From NCBI RefSeq assembly GCF_022538115.1, contig NZ_JAKZAL010000005.1, forward strand, positions 62,001-126,000: a stretch of 64,000 nucleotides of DNA. Reading direction: 5' to 3'. The translations under genes and the position numbers were made by a program. This DNA comes from Cognataquiflexum rubidum. GTDB lineage: Bacteria > Bacteroidota > Bacteroidia > Cytophagales > Cyclobacteriaceae. Positions 43,188-53,471 of the stretch are shown here, in pieces; position 1 is the stretch's first letter, and each line of letters opens with the position of its first letter. The notes below the pieces were generated by a model. It did no database searches. It was not told where the DNA came from and saw only the letters and a program-made list of their open reading frames with translations.

Positions 43188-44264
43188 TCAATCCTCCATT
43201 TCTGAAGGATTCATCCTATCGAGGTTTTCTGCAAGACGCAGCGCAGAAATGAAATCTTCAATATTGCCTTCCATCACATCGGGGAGGTTGTAGACTGTTT
43301 TGTTGATCCGGTGGTCAGTGACACGGCTTTGGGGATAATTGTAAGTCCGGATTTTGTCAGAACGGTCCCCGCTTCCTACCATCGTCCTTCTCTGGGCACC
43401 GACGGCATCGTTGTGCTTGGCAAGCTCAATTTCATACAACCTCGACCGCAATACTTTCAATGCCTTTTCGAAGTTTTTGATCTGGGATTTTTCATCCTGG
43501 CAGGTCACCACAAGTCCTGAGGGGATATGTGTCAAACGGACAGCAGAATAAGTCGTGTTGACCGATTGTCCACCCGGGCCGGAGGAGCAATAAGTATCCT
43601 TTCGGATTTCATTCATGTTGATGTTGACTTCGACTTCATCCATCTCGGGAAGGACTGCGACAGTTGCGGCGGAAGTGTGGACACGGCCTTGAGTTTCTGT
43701 GGCCGGTACCCGCTGCACGCGGTGCACGCCGGATTCATATTTCATCATTCCATACACATCCTCGCCGGTGATGGTGCTGATGATTTCCTTATATCCTCCT
43801 GAGGAGCCAAAAGTAAGGTCGAGCACAGTCAGTTTCCAACCCTTTTTTTCGCAAAAACGCTGGTACATCCTAAACAAATCACCTGCAAAAATCGCCGCCT
43901 CATCCCCTCCGGTTCCACCGCGGATTTCCAGGATACAATCTTTGGAATCATTGGGGTCTTTGGGGATCAATTGCTGACGCAAAGCTTCCTCTAGTTCTTC
44001 CTCCCTTTGTTTGAGTTCGTCCAATTCTATTTTGGCCATTTCCCGGAAATCCGGATCTTTTTCTTTTTCCAGGATTTCTTTGGTACTGCTGATATTTTCT
44101 TTGACCAACTTATATTCATCATACAGGTTTACCACTTTTTCGAGGTCTCTGTATTCTTTGTTGAGTTTGGTGTATTTGGACATGTCGGACATGGAGTCCG
44201 GCTGTATGATGAGCTGACCTACTTCTATAAATCTTTCTTTCAGCGCTTGGAGTTTGTCAAGCAT
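43188..44264 (-). CDS. prfA: Peptide chain release factor 1
   Basis: Reads UAA and UAG stop codons and releases the nascent chain. The GGQ loop is [20 protein letters not shown], and the stop-reading tripeptide PAT stands in [15 protein letters not shown], which marks RF1 rather than RF2. The length of 358 residues is normal. The N-terminal coiled coil (about 15-100) is present. The gene is divergent from an rRNA methyltransferase gene at 44384, and a 119-base region serves both. Confidence 0.96.
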   Translation of the reverse strand: MLDKLQALKERFIEVGQLIIQPDSMSDMSKYTKLNKEYRDLEKVVNLYDEYKLVKENISSTKEILEKEKDPDFREMAKIELDELKQREEELEEALRQQLIPKDPNDSKDCILEIRGGTGGDEAAIFAGDLFRMYQRFCEKKGWKLTVLDLTFGSSGGYKEIISTITGEDVYGMMKYESGVHRVQRVPATETQGRVHTSAATVAVLPEMDEVEVNINMNEIRKDTYCSSGPGGQSVNTTYSAVRLTHIPSGLVVTCQDEKSQIKNFEKALKVLRSRLYEIELAKHNDAVGAQRRTMVGSGDRSDKIRTYNYPQSRVTDHRINKTVYNLPDVMEGNIEDFISALRLAENLDRMNPSEMED

Positions 44265-44288
44265 AAATCAATAATTGTTGAGCGGGTG

Positions 44289-44296
44289 CAAAATTA
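44289..44296 (-). promoter_or_regulatory. Putative prfA -7 element (TAATTTTG)
   Basis: Matches TAnnTTTG on the minus strand, 24 bases before the prfA ATG. No TTTG box stands at the standard upstream spacing. Confidence 0.35.
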
Positions 44297-44326
44297 ACAA
44301 AAATATCGGTTTTGGGATTTTAAACC

Positions 44327-44361
44327 TTTGGCTATCGGGCATCGGAATCCTGTTATCTTTG
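44327..44361 (+). promoter_or_regulatory. Promoter of the rsmB-like gene (TTTG-N23-TATCTTTG)
   Basis: A TTTG box at 44327-44330 and a TATCTTTG -7 element at 44354-44361 stand 22 bases before the ATG. The spacing is at the long end for Bacteroidota. Confidence 0.55.
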
Positions 44362-44383
44362 TGACCTCAAACAAAAAATTGCC

Positions 44384-45577
44384 ATGAAACTCTTCACCAA
44401 TACCGTCAGTGCAGTCATTGAAGCCATCGATGAGATTTTTAACCGAAACAGGTATGCTGACAAGGTGATTGAAAGAATTCTGAAATCCAATCCAAAATGG
44501 GGTGCAAGAGACAGGGGATTTATCGCTGAGTCAGCTTATGAAATGGTGCGCTGGTGGAGATTGCTCAATGAGGTAAGTCCATCGGATGATTTGTACCACC
44601 TGTTTGGTACCTATTGGGTGCTTCAGGGAAATGAACTTCCGGACTGGAGAGAATTCAAAGGCATGGATCCAAAATTCATTCTTGCAAAATACGATAGGAT
44701 CAGAGAAAGGGCAATCCTTCAGTCGATTCCGGATTGGTTGGATGACATGGGTGCTGAGCAGCTCGGGGAAAAGTGGGAGAAAGAAATCGAAACCCTCAAC
44801 CAAGAAGCGGATGTCGTCCTCAGAGTCAATACGCTTAAAGTTACCCGTGAGCAACTCATGAATAGACTTGCGGAAGATGGCATAGAATCCTTTGCACCTA
44901 AAGGCTACAAAGACGCCTTGGTACTTGCCAAAAGGCAGAATATCTTTAAAAATCCAGCATTCAAAGAAGGTTTGTTTGAGATTCAGGATGCATCATCCCA
45001 ACTTGTGGCAGCAGCTTTGGAAGTTGAACCGGGAATGCGGGTCATCGATGCCTGTGCCGGTTCGGGTGGAAAATCTCTTCATCTTGCTGCGCTGATGCAA
45101 AATAAAGGCAGGATCCTGTCCATGGATGTGGAAGAATGGAAGCTGAAGAATACCAAACTGAGGGCGAGAAGAAACGGCATCAGCATCATCGAACCCAAGG
45201 TAATCGAGGGCAACAAGACCATCAAAAGGCTGAAAGAGTCTGCTGACAGGGTGCTGTTGGATGTGCCCTGCTCGGGATTGGGAGTATTGAAACGCAATCC
45301 GGATACCAAGTGGAAACTGACTCCGGAGTCTATAGAAAAGGTACAGGCCATCCAACAGGAAATCCTTCAAAACTATGCCGGCATGGTCAAGCCGGGGGGA
45401 TTATTGGTTTATGCAACTTGTAGTATTCTGCCTACAGAAAACCAAATGCAGGTAGAAAAATTCCTTGCTTCTCCAAACGGGAAGAACTTTGAGTTGGTAG
45501 AAGACCAAAAGGTGTTGGCGCAGGAAAGCGGTTATGATGGTTTTTATATTGCCAAGATCAAGAGGAAAATAATTTAG
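44384..45577 (+). CDS. RsmB/NOP family rRNA cytosine-C5 methyltransferase (397 aa)
   Basis: SAM-dependent RNA m5C methyltransferase. The N-terminal NusB/RsmB-like part is about 1-145, then the Rossmann domain: VIDACAGSGGKSLHLAALM (motif I), LLDVPCSGLGVLKRNPDTKW (motif IV with one catalytic Cys) and LLVYATCSILPTENQMQVE (motif VI with the second Cys). The length is near E. coli RsmB, but assignment of the exact rRNA site is not possible from sequence. It is monocistronic. Confidence 0.88.
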   Translation: MKLFTNTVSAVIEAIDEIFNRNRYADKVIERILKSNPKWGARDRGFIAESAYEMVRWWRLLNEVSPSDDLYHLFGTYWVLQGNELPDWREFKGMDPKFILAKYDRIRERAILQSIPDWLDDMGAEQLGEKWEKEIETLNQEADVVLRVNTLKVTREQLMNRLAEDGIESFAPKGYKDALVLAKRQNIFKNPAFKEGLFEIQDASSQLVAAALEVEPGMRVIDACAGSGGKSLHLAALMQNKGRILSMDVEEWKLKNTKLRARRNGISIIEPKVIEGNKTIKRLKESADRVLLDVPCSGLGVLKRNPDTKWKLTPESIEKVQAIQQEILQNYAGMVKPGGLLVYATCSILPTENQMQVEKFLASPNGKNFELVEDQKVLAQESGYDGFYIAKIKRKII

Positions 45578-45749
45578 GGTTGGAAAATGATGGTATTCAT
45601 TTGAATTAACCTGTTTTTTTCGAATCAGCGATTCTTGTTTTATTGTCCTTTTTAGGTCAATAATTACATTTTCAAAATTTTTCTTCGTGCCATTGCGCCT
45701 TTGCGGGATAATTTTCCCTAAATTTAAATTAACCAAACACCCGATTCCC

Positions 45750-46190
45750 ATGACACTAGAAGCTGTTTTTGGCATGGCCAGCACCTTGGCCTTTTTCTCA
45801 TGGATTGCACTGTTTATCTTCTACCCCCGCAAATGGATCTATCAGACCCTCTTTTCGGGGGTTTTCATTTTGATGGCGCTGACTTATGCATTTTACATCA
45901 TTCCCGCCTTGTTCAGTGGAGGGGAAGGGGGATTCAGCACTTTATCTGAAGTCAGGAAGCTGTTTGATTCTGACGAAGCACTCTTGGCCGGATGGATCCA
46001 TTACCTCGCTTTTGATTTGTTTGTGGGGATGTGGATTACACGGGATTCCTGGGAAAAAGACATCAGCCGATGGGCTGTATTGCCCTGTCTGATTCTGACA
46101 TTTATGATGGGGCCTGTTGGCTTGTTATTATACTTCTTGGTCAGGGCTTTCAAAATCAAAAAGCTCAATCAGAGCCCTTTTTACCCATGA
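45750..46190 (+). CDS. ABA4-like family membrane protein (146 aa)
   Basis: Small membrane protein of the ABA4-like (DUF4281) family, named after a plant protein needed for neoxanthin formation. Four transmembrane helices lie at about 6-25, 32-52, 78-96 and 108-130. Family text is AGWIHYLAFDLFVGMWI and LPCLILTFMMGPVGLLLYFL. The bacterial role is not known; carotenoid linkage would be a guess because no carotenoid gene is nearby. The ATG at 45750 starts the first helix. The next gene overlaps its stop by ATGA, so the two are coupled. Confidence 0.82.
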   Translation: MTLEAVFGMASTLAFFSWIALFIFYPRKWIYQTLFSGVFILMALTYAFYIIPALFSGGEGGFSTLSEVRKLFDSDEALLAGWIHYLAFDLFVGMWITRDSWEKDISRWAVLPCLILTFMMGPVGLLLYFLVRAFKIKKLNQSPFYP

Positions 46191-46948
46191 TTTTTGTCAA
46201 TAAAATATTTAAGAGAAGCAAATCGCTGGGGCAGTTTGGCCTTCTTAATTTCATTGCATTTTTCGTCATGTTGGGAATTTCCTTTTTTGATGACAGGACT
46301 TTGATGGGAGTCAATGTCTGGATGAAGCCGATGAAGTTCGCGGTTTCGATCGGGATATTTTCATGGACAATGGCTTGGTATCTATTTTATCTTCCTCAAA
46401 TCAGGAAAGTCCAAAAGATCAAACTGACCATCATCACGGCTATGTTGATCGAGCAGGTGATCATCATCTATCAGGCATCGAGGGGTGAAATGTCACATTT
46501 TAATGTCAGTTCTATAAGCAATGCGGTTCTTTTTCAAATCATGGGCATTGCCATTCTGATCAATACGATCATGGTTTTTTGGGCTTACCGATTATTTTCA
46601 GTTGTAGAATCCTTGTTTGCAGGCTATAAAAGAGGCATTCAGCTGAGCATGTTGATTTTTGTGGTGGCGAGTTTGGAGGGATACTTGATGGCTGCCAACC
46701 TGAGTCACACCGTTGGTGCCCCCGATGGACAGGAAGGAATTTTCTTTTTCAATTGGGCAAAAACCTATGGTGATCTCCGGATATTCCACTTTTTGGGACT
46801 ACATGCGCTGCAGGCAGTTCCTCTTTTTGCCTGGTATTTTGCAAGGGACAATGTCAGAAGAGTGAATATTTTTGCAGCGATTTATTTCCTCCTTTCTTTG
46901 GGTACACTTTGGAATGCCTTGGCGGGGAGGGGGATTTTTTGGAGTTAA
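46187..46948 (+). CDS. Multi-pass membrane protein coupled to ABA4-like gene (253 aa)
   Basis: Function unknown. Seven or so hydrophobic helices run from LGQFGLLNFIAFFVMLGISF to IFAAIYFLLSLGTLWNAL. Conserved-looking polar text includes MGVNVWMKPMKFAVSIGIFSW and HFLGLHALQAVPLFAWYFAR, the latter with two His inside a helix, as in heme- or quinone-binding membrane proteins, though that is speculative. It begins at ATG 46187, four bases before the end of the ABA4-like gene, so the two probably form a pair. Confidence 0.72.
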   Translation: MIFVNKIFKRSKSLGQFGLLNFIAFFVMLGISFFDDRTLMGVNVWMKPMKFAVSIGIFSWTMAWYLFYLPQIRKVQKIKLTIITAMLIEQVIIIYQASRGEMSHFNVSSISNAVLFQIMGIAILINTIMVFWAYRLFSVVESLFAGYKRGIQLSMLIFVVASLEGYLMAANLSHTVGAPDGQEGIFFFNWAKTYGDLRIFHFLGLHALQAVPLFAWYFARDNVRRVNIFAAIYFLLSLGTLWNALAGRGIFWS

Positions 46949-47197
46949 ATATGTTGTAATTGTTTTAGTTGTTGTAATGGTTGTCAGCTTCGCGTTGTCA
47001 TTGTTGTCGGTTTTGTGTCATCTTCTTTCTGCAAATGTCAATTCTTTTTATTCGAAAGATCATGGGAATGCCTTTACCTTTAAGATGAATCACGTCTTGC
47101 ATCACCAATCTTATCTCACGTCTCATATCTCACATCTTATGTCTCATGTTTCCCATCTCACGTCTCACATCTCCGAATTAATTTATTTTCAAACCGA
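46949..47197. repeat. Low-complexity repeat spacer before guaB
   Basis: At 46953-47010 is a GTTGTAATTGTTTTAGTTG tract with the core GCTTCGCGTTGTCA, an inverted relative of the tract at 22498-22566. At 47097-47172 is a run of imperfect TCTCACATC units like the one at 22597-22622. Neither holds a gene. Confidence 0.65.
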
Positions 47198-47230
47198 TTT
47201 GATGGACAACTGAAAATGTTCTTATCTTTG
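47198..47230 (+). promoter_or_regulatory. guaB promoter (TTTG-N21-TATCTTTG)
   Basis: A TTTG box (47198-47201) and a TATCTTTG -7 element (47223-47230) stand 21 bases apart, the canonical Bacteroidota vegetative promoter. The start point would be near 47236, giving a leader of about 28 bases before ATG 47264. It is the best promoter in the window. Confidence 0.75.
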
Positions 47231-47242
47231 ACGGGCAAATAG

Positions 47243-48742
<1,500 letters not shown>

Positions 48743-48764
48743 TCAAGTAACAATAAGGATACGG

Positions 48765-48795
48765 AGCGGCGGGTTTTTCCTGCCGCTTTTTTTTT
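48765..48795 (+). terminator. guaB intrinsic terminator
   Basis: Nine-bp stem AGCGGCGGG / CCTGCCGCT with one wobble pair, loop TTTTT, then nine T. It is 23 bases after the stop and is a textbook Rho-independent terminator. Confidence 0.88.
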
Positions 48796-48797
48796 GT

Positions 48798-49865
48798 GAA
48801 AAATATTTTCCCGCAGATCTCGAATCCCATTTTTTCAGTTGAAGTTATCTGCGAAAATCTGCGCAATCTAAGGGAGCAAAAAAGGGACGCAATAAATGAA
48901 AATATATTCCCCGCGGATCTCGCTGACTGCCGCAGAAGGTTTTTGTCAGTAGCAAAACCAAAATAGGATTCCAACCAATTAAATCTTGGATCAATAAATG
49001 TCCAAAGAATCAGTCTGCGAAAATCTGCGCAATCTGCGGGAGCAAAAAAAGTGGCAATAAATGAAAATATATATCCCACAGATCTCGCAGACCGCCGCAG
49101 AAGGTTTTTGTCAGCTCAAAACCAAAATGGGTTTGCCACCAGTTAAATCTTAGATCAATAAATTTCCATAGAAAAAGTCTGCGAAAATCTGCGCAATCTG
49201 CGGGAGCAAAAAAGGGACGCGGAAAAAGAAAAAATATTTCCCGCGGATCTCGCAGACCGCCGCAGAAGGTGTCGCACAGTTCCAATATCAATATAAGTTT
49301 GAGGTCAATTAGGCTTCCTCCAATAAAATTTCTAAGAAATCAGTCTGCGAAAATCTGCGCAATCTGGGGGAGCAAAAAAAGGACGTTATAAAAGAAAAAA
49401 TATTTCCTGCGGATCTCGCTGACTGCCGCAGAAGGTGTCGCACAGTTCCAATATCAATATAAGCTTGAGGTCAATTAGTCTTCGTCCAATATAATTTCTA
49501 AGAAATCAGTCTGCGAAAATCTGAGCAATCTGCGGGAGCATAAAAAGGGGCAATAAAAAAATATATATCCCGCAGATCTCGCCGACCGCCGCAGGTTTTT
49601 GTCAGCTCAAAACCAAAATGGGTTGGCAACCAGTTAAATCTTAGATCAATAAATTTCCATAGAATAAGTCTGCGAAAATCTGGGGGAGCAAAAAAGGGAC
49701 GCGATAAAAGAAAAAATATTTCCCGTGGATCTCGCAGACCGCCGCAGAGGGTGTCGCACAGTTCCAATATCAATATAAGTTTGAGGTCAATTAAGCTTCC
49801 TCCAATAAAATTTCTAAGACAGCAGTCTGCGAAAATCTGCGCTATCTGCTGGAGAAAATAAAATT
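48798..49865. repeat. Tandem array of ~160-bp palindromic units with two alternating spacer types
   Basis: The block TCTGCGAAAATCTGCG begins units at 48848, 49014, 49178, 49344, 49510, 49669 and 49826, so periods are 166, 164, 166, 166, 159 and 157. In each unit a conserved part contains two arms, TCTGCGCAATCTGCGGGA and TCCCGCGGATCTCGCAGA, able to pair across about 45 bases. Between conserved parts lies either spacer A (TTTTTGTCAGCTCAAAACC...) in units 1, 2 and 5, or spacer B (TGTCGCACAGTTCCAATATC...) in units 3, 4 and 6. A partial unit precedes the array from 48798. Minus-strand reading frames in it are repeat shadows. A related single copy lies at 52497-52608. Confidence 0.9.
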
Positions 49866-49925
49866 TTTGGGACTCTAGCTCTATACCGACAGACCTTTAC
49901 CATCAATGATTATTTTTTGGTATTG

Positions 49926-50873
49926 TCAAAGTCCGAGGCTATCCATTTTTGCTTTGAGGTAGTCGCCGTTTTCGGCGGGGTAGCGGAGGTCTTTTTCATA
50001 CTTGCCGCTTTGCTTGGCGAGTGCCCAAATCAGACTTTCCCCGGCAGGAACAACCGTGGGTACTTCATTGAAAACTGGGTCTTTGAAAGCTTCATCTGCA
50101 TCGATGATTTGCCACCCTTTTTCTTTGAAATGTGCGATCAGGTCATCAAGAAACATCGCCGCAGCGAGGTTGTGGTGAAGCAGGATAGTGTGGTGGATTT
50201 TCCTTCCCGTCAATTCATCAGCCAATCCGTCATAAAATACAGCACGGTCATACATGTGTTCGATATAAAAATCCCTGAACCCACTGACGTCAGCCTGTGG
50301 GTTTTCTTTGAGTCTTTCGACAAGGCGGCTGGCAATATACCAGTCTGAAGCATCGATAGTGACATGGCCATTTTTGTAGCCTTTTTCCTTTAGAAAAGAC
50401 CTGAATCCTTCGACTTTCTCTTTGGTTTCGCCTTCCTTGAGGTAAGGAAATCTGAAGTATTGGTAAAAATTAGGGTAAGAGCGGATGACAGAATCGTTGC
50501 GGAGCAATTCCGTTTTGAACATTTCCAAAGTTGTCTTTGGGTCGCTGAATCTCGGATGGGTGTAGGTATGGTTTGCGATTTTGTGGCCTGCTTTGTCCCA
50601 AGATGAAAGTACATATTTCCCTTTTTCATTCTGTAATGGACCAACATTGGCAAATAGGACCGCTTTGGCATCGTGCTTTCTAAGGCTAGCGAGTATCATT
50701 TCGTTCCATTCTTCAAGGGTATAATTGGGCATGTCACGGGTCGACCCATCGTCAAATGTGAAAGCGACTTTGGGTCTGGTGGAGGATAATTCCTTTTCTG
50801 CCAATTTATTATCCGGCATACCGCCCAAGTTCAGAATAATCAACAGAAAAAGGAGGTAGATGGAATTGGCCAT
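49926..50873 (-). CDS. Exported polysaccharide deacetylase, NodB fold (315 aa)
   Basis: Metal-dependent carbohydrate esterase family 4-like enzyme that removes acetyl groups from amino sugars in glycans. A signal peptide opens the protein (IYLLFLLIILNLGG). The NodB motifs are FTFDDGS with both Asp (about residue 42), and ANHTYTHPRFS with the two metal His. Later motifs are less clear, and HHTILLHHNLAAA holds the His of the last motif. ATG at 50873 removes an 11-residue extension that does not look like a signal. Peptidoglycan or chitin oligomers are both possible substrates. It is divergent from the transglutaminase-like gene. Confidence 0.85.
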   Translation of the reverse strand: MANSIYLLFLLIILNLGGMPDNKLAEKELSSTRPKVAFTFDDGSTRDMPNYTLEEWNEMILASLRKHDAKAVLFANVGPLQNEKGKYVLSSWDKAGHKIANHTYTHPRFSDPKTTLEMFKTELLRNDSVIRSYPNFYQYFRFPYLKEGETKEKVEGFRSFLKEKGYKNGHVTIDASDWYIASRLVERLKENPQADVSGFRDFYIEHMYDRAVFYDGLADELTGRKIHHTILLHHNLAAAMFLDDLIAHFKEKGWQIIDADEAFKDPVFNEVPTVVPAGESLIWALAKQSGKYEKDLRYPAENGDYLKAKMDSLGL

Positions 50874-51008
50874 ATTGGTAAAATAAATTTGGAATAACAT
50901 TTCCACAATCTAAAAAACATTCAATTCATTTTTACAGCAGATTATGCAAATGGATGAAAAGATGCTTTAAAAATACCGCTAAGGTAACTGTTCGATTTTA
51001 GGTATTTA

Positions 51009-51044
51009 TTTGGAATCCCCTTCTTTAGATAAATTGTATATTTG
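51009..51044 (+). promoter_or_regulatory. Putative promoter of the transglutaminase-like gene
   Basis: TTTG at 51009-51012 and TATATTTG at 51037-51044, with 24 bases between them, slightly longer than typical. The -7 element is a perfect TAnnTTTG and lies 63 bases before the ATG at 51108. Confidence 0.45.
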
Positions 51045-51107
51045 GGCAAGGTAAAGCGCCGATTTCCAGAAATCCATAACCCGATCAACCAATCACCAAG
51101 TCCAAAG

Positions 51108-52454
51108 ATGAGAAGCCGATTTATTATTTTATTTGGATTGCTCCTTTTGGGCGTGTCCTGCCAATCCCCAAACGAAACCAAAGTTGAAAAGGAAGAACAG
51201 GTGAAGCCTAAAAAAGTATCCATCGCCGAAATTGAAGCAGGCATCAAAGCTTACATAGCCGCCGAGACAGCGACAAGTGACGGGTACTTTCATGTCAACG
51301 ATGAAAGGGGAAATTTCAGGTTGAAACTCGTCCGAGTCCACACCGAATACCTTTCCAATCTTGGACCAAAGAAGCATTTTGCCTGTGTGGATTTGGCTGA
51401 TGAAAAAGGAGACGTATACGACGTGGATTTTTTTATGGAAGGAGAGCCCGGAAACATGAAGGTCACCGAAACTTCGCTTCACAAACTGAACGGTAAACCT
51501 TTCTACACCTGGAAGCAGGTTGTGGATAAAACCTGGCGCCGCGTCCCTGTTGAAACCGCATCAACGGACTTGCTTGGCGTGGTGGAAGGGCAAGATGAAT
51601 TCGATTTCCACTATTATTCCAAACTTCCCAAGATCAGTGGATCTGCCAAAATGTGGATTCCAATTGCCAAAAGCGATAATTTCCAAACTGTGAAGGTCAC
51701 CAATATGTCTCTTCCAGGTAAGCATCAGATGTTGAATGAACAGGATTTTGACAATACAGTCCTTTACCTCGAACTAGGCCCCGAAGATAGCGGCAAAGAA
51801 ATAGACATTACGTATCAAGTAGAACGGAAGGAAAAAGGTCCGTATGAGGCTGTGGGACCAATAGACGAGAAATACCTACTTCCAAATCTTCTCATGCCAA
51901 TAGGCGGAAGATTTGAAGAAATCGCTAAAGAAGCCATCAAAGGCAAGGAAAAGGACAACAAACTTGTCCAAGCCAGGGCTTTGTATGATTATATAATAGA
52001 CAACATGCGGTATATGAAGTTTGGGAAATATGGCCGCGGGGATTCCAATTATGCCTGTGATTCCAAAACAGGAAACTGTACCGAATTCCATTCATTTTTC
52101 ATCTCCTTGGCAAGGTCCATTGATATTCCGGCGAGATTTTCCATTGGGGCCTCGATCCCTTCAGATAGGGACGAAGGCGGTATTGACGGGTACCATTGTT
52201 GGGCCGAATTCTATGCAGAAGGCAAGTGGTGGCCTGTAGATATCAGCGAGGGAAACAAATATACAGCCTTGGCGACCTACTATTTTGGAAGGCATCCCGC
52301 CAACAGGATTGAATTCAGTCAAGGCCGTGACCTCAAAGTAAGCCCGGGTCCTAAAGGAGGCCCGATCAATTTTATGGCCTATCCGATCATGGAGATTAAT
52401 GGGGAACCCGCATTTCCTGAAACCATTTTTTCATTTAACAGAAAATCTGAGTAG
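51108..52454 (+). CDS. Transglutaminase-like lipoprotein (448 aa)
   Basis: Cys-His-Asp peptidase-fold protein outside the cytoplasm. The lipoprotein signal ends LLLGVSCQSP (Cys about residue 18). A beta-rich N-terminal half (about 60-270) precedes the transglutaminase core: Cys in KTGNCTEFHSFFISLARS, His in DGYHCWAEFYAEGKWW and Asp in VDISEGN, so the triad is complete. Such bacterial proteins more often hydrolyse or recognise peptides than cross-link them. ATG at 51108 begins directly at the signal, while 51042 would add a 22-residue non-signal tail. It is monocistronic. Confidence 0.86.
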   Translation: MRSRFIILFGLLLLGVSCQSPNETKVEKEEQVKPKKVSIAEIEAGIKAYIAAETATSDGYFHVNDERGNFRLKLVRVHTEYLSNLGPKKHFACVDLADEKGDVYDVDFFMEGEPGNMKVTETSLHKLNGKPFYTWKQVVDKTWRRVPVETASTDLLGVVEGQDEFDFHYYSKLPKISGSAKMWIPIAKSDNFQTVKVTNMSLPGKHQMLNEQDFDNTVLYLELGPEDSGKEIDITYQVERKEKGPYEAVGPIDEKYLLPNLLMPIGGRFEEIAKEAIKGKEKDNKLVQARALYDYIIDNMRYMKFGKYGRGDSNYACDSKTGNCTEFHSFFISLARSIDIPARFSIGASIPSDRDEGGIDGYHCWAEFYAEGKWWPVDISEGNKYTALATYYFGRHPANRIEFSQGRDLKVSPGPKGGPINFMAYPIMEINGEPAFPETIFSFNRKSE

Positions 52455-52767
52455 CGAAAAAAGTGTCAACGTAATCAGCTGGAATAGGAATGGGAATATC
52501 CCGCAGACCACGCAGATGAGCGCAGATTATTTTTGTGTTCCATTTGAAATAATCCGTAATTCTGAAATAATTTCTGCGACAGTTTGCGAATTCAGCAGGA
52601 GAAACAAATGATGTTGTCCCTCCTCAGACCGGTGGTGTTTCTTTAGTGGTCCCCTTCTGCAGCTGCATCTTTTCCCACGAAACCTGAAATAGAACGAGGA
52701 TAAAACTTAAAACCAATTAGTCACGGCCCCATTGCAGAAACATTTTGTGGGCTGTAGTTTTGTTTCC
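52455..52767. other. 313-bp convergent spacer with one array-related repeat
   Basis: Holds a single relative of the 48.8-49.9 kb array units at 52497-52608 (TATCCCGCAGACCACGCAGA ... TCTGCGACAGTTTGCG), again two half-palindromes. The other 150 bases show nothing recognisable and no gene. Confidence 0.6.
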
Positions 52768-53325
52768 CTAATCTTTGTTCGTAGTTTTTGTATGTCCACT
52801 CGTTAAAATGAAGTCAACAATTTTTAACGCTTTTTCAAACGTTATTCCTTTTTCCTGGTCAACTGTCAACGGATGTTCATCCTCAATCATTTTTATAGTC
52901 GGAATAAGTCCCACCTCATTTTCAATCGCAATTGTCTTTAAGTTTATAGTGTCGTCATAAGTCAGAATAGTGGTCTGTAACCAACCAAAATATGGTTCTT
53001 CGTCAATGCGTCTCGGATTCTCCCAAAGGTCATTTCTCTTTCTAAAGTTGTCCCCACTTATTGAAGTCCATACATTAAATATGAGGTCTTGGTCGTAGTC
53101 GTTAATAGGAATGGTTAGTCGTCCGCGATGGAAGAAGTATACTCCGTCAACAACACAAAGGCTTTCTTGAAGTTCAATTCTTTTTTCCCTTTGGTCGGGA
53201 GGTATTGAAAAGTAATAGTCGGGAAAGTCGTTCCCAAAAGTGAGAGGCAATTCGTCATAAACTTGCCCGCAACAAGAACACTGATATGTTGTCCCTTTGT
53301 CTGTCTTTATCTTGATTAATTTCAA
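52768..53325 (-). CDS. DUF2199 domain protein (185 aa)
   Basis: DUF2199-type cytoplasmic protein with an N-terminal CxxC motif (YQCSCCGQVYDELPLTFG) and typical blocks YFSIPPDQREKRIELQES and FFHRGRLTIPI. Function unknown. The only reasonable start is TTG at 53325, giving LIKIKTDKGTTYQCSCC; no ATG precedes the Cys motif. The codon choice (many AUA and GUC codons) looks somewhat different from neighbours and may mark a recent arrival; this was judged by eye. Confidence 0.78.
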   Translation of the reverse strand: MKLIKIKTDKGTTYQCSCCGQVYDELPLTFGNDFPDYYFSIPPDQREKRIELQESLCVVDGVYFFHRGRLTIPINDYDQDLIFNVWTSISGDNFRKRNDLWENPRRIDEEPYFGWLQTTILTYDDTINLKTIAIENEVGLIPTIKMIEDEHPLTVDQEKGITFEKALKIVDFILTSGHTKTTNKD

Positions 53326-53393
53326 GTTCTAATCTTTAATTACAGGATTACTGCCAACTTGTTGATGGGTATAATTTTTTCTTCTCGGGATTC

Positions 53394-53440
53394 AAAAAAA
53401 AGCGTCTGAAAATCCGGATAACAAAAGCCGGTTTTCAGAC
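53394..53440 (-). terminator. Intrinsic terminator of the small lipoprotein gene
   Basis: On the minus strand the arms GTCTGAAAACCGG and TCCGGATTTTCAGAC pair almost fully, with a loop of about ten bases and a T-run after it. It stands 31 bases after the stop of the small lipoprotein gene. Confidence 0.75.
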
Positions 53441-53471
53441 ACTATTAAGGAAAATATTGCTCTGAGGTTAA

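Noticed and set aside
48798-49865. CRISPR array
   Set aside because: Units are about 160 bases with only two recurring spacer types and a long palindromic core, and no cas gene is in the window.
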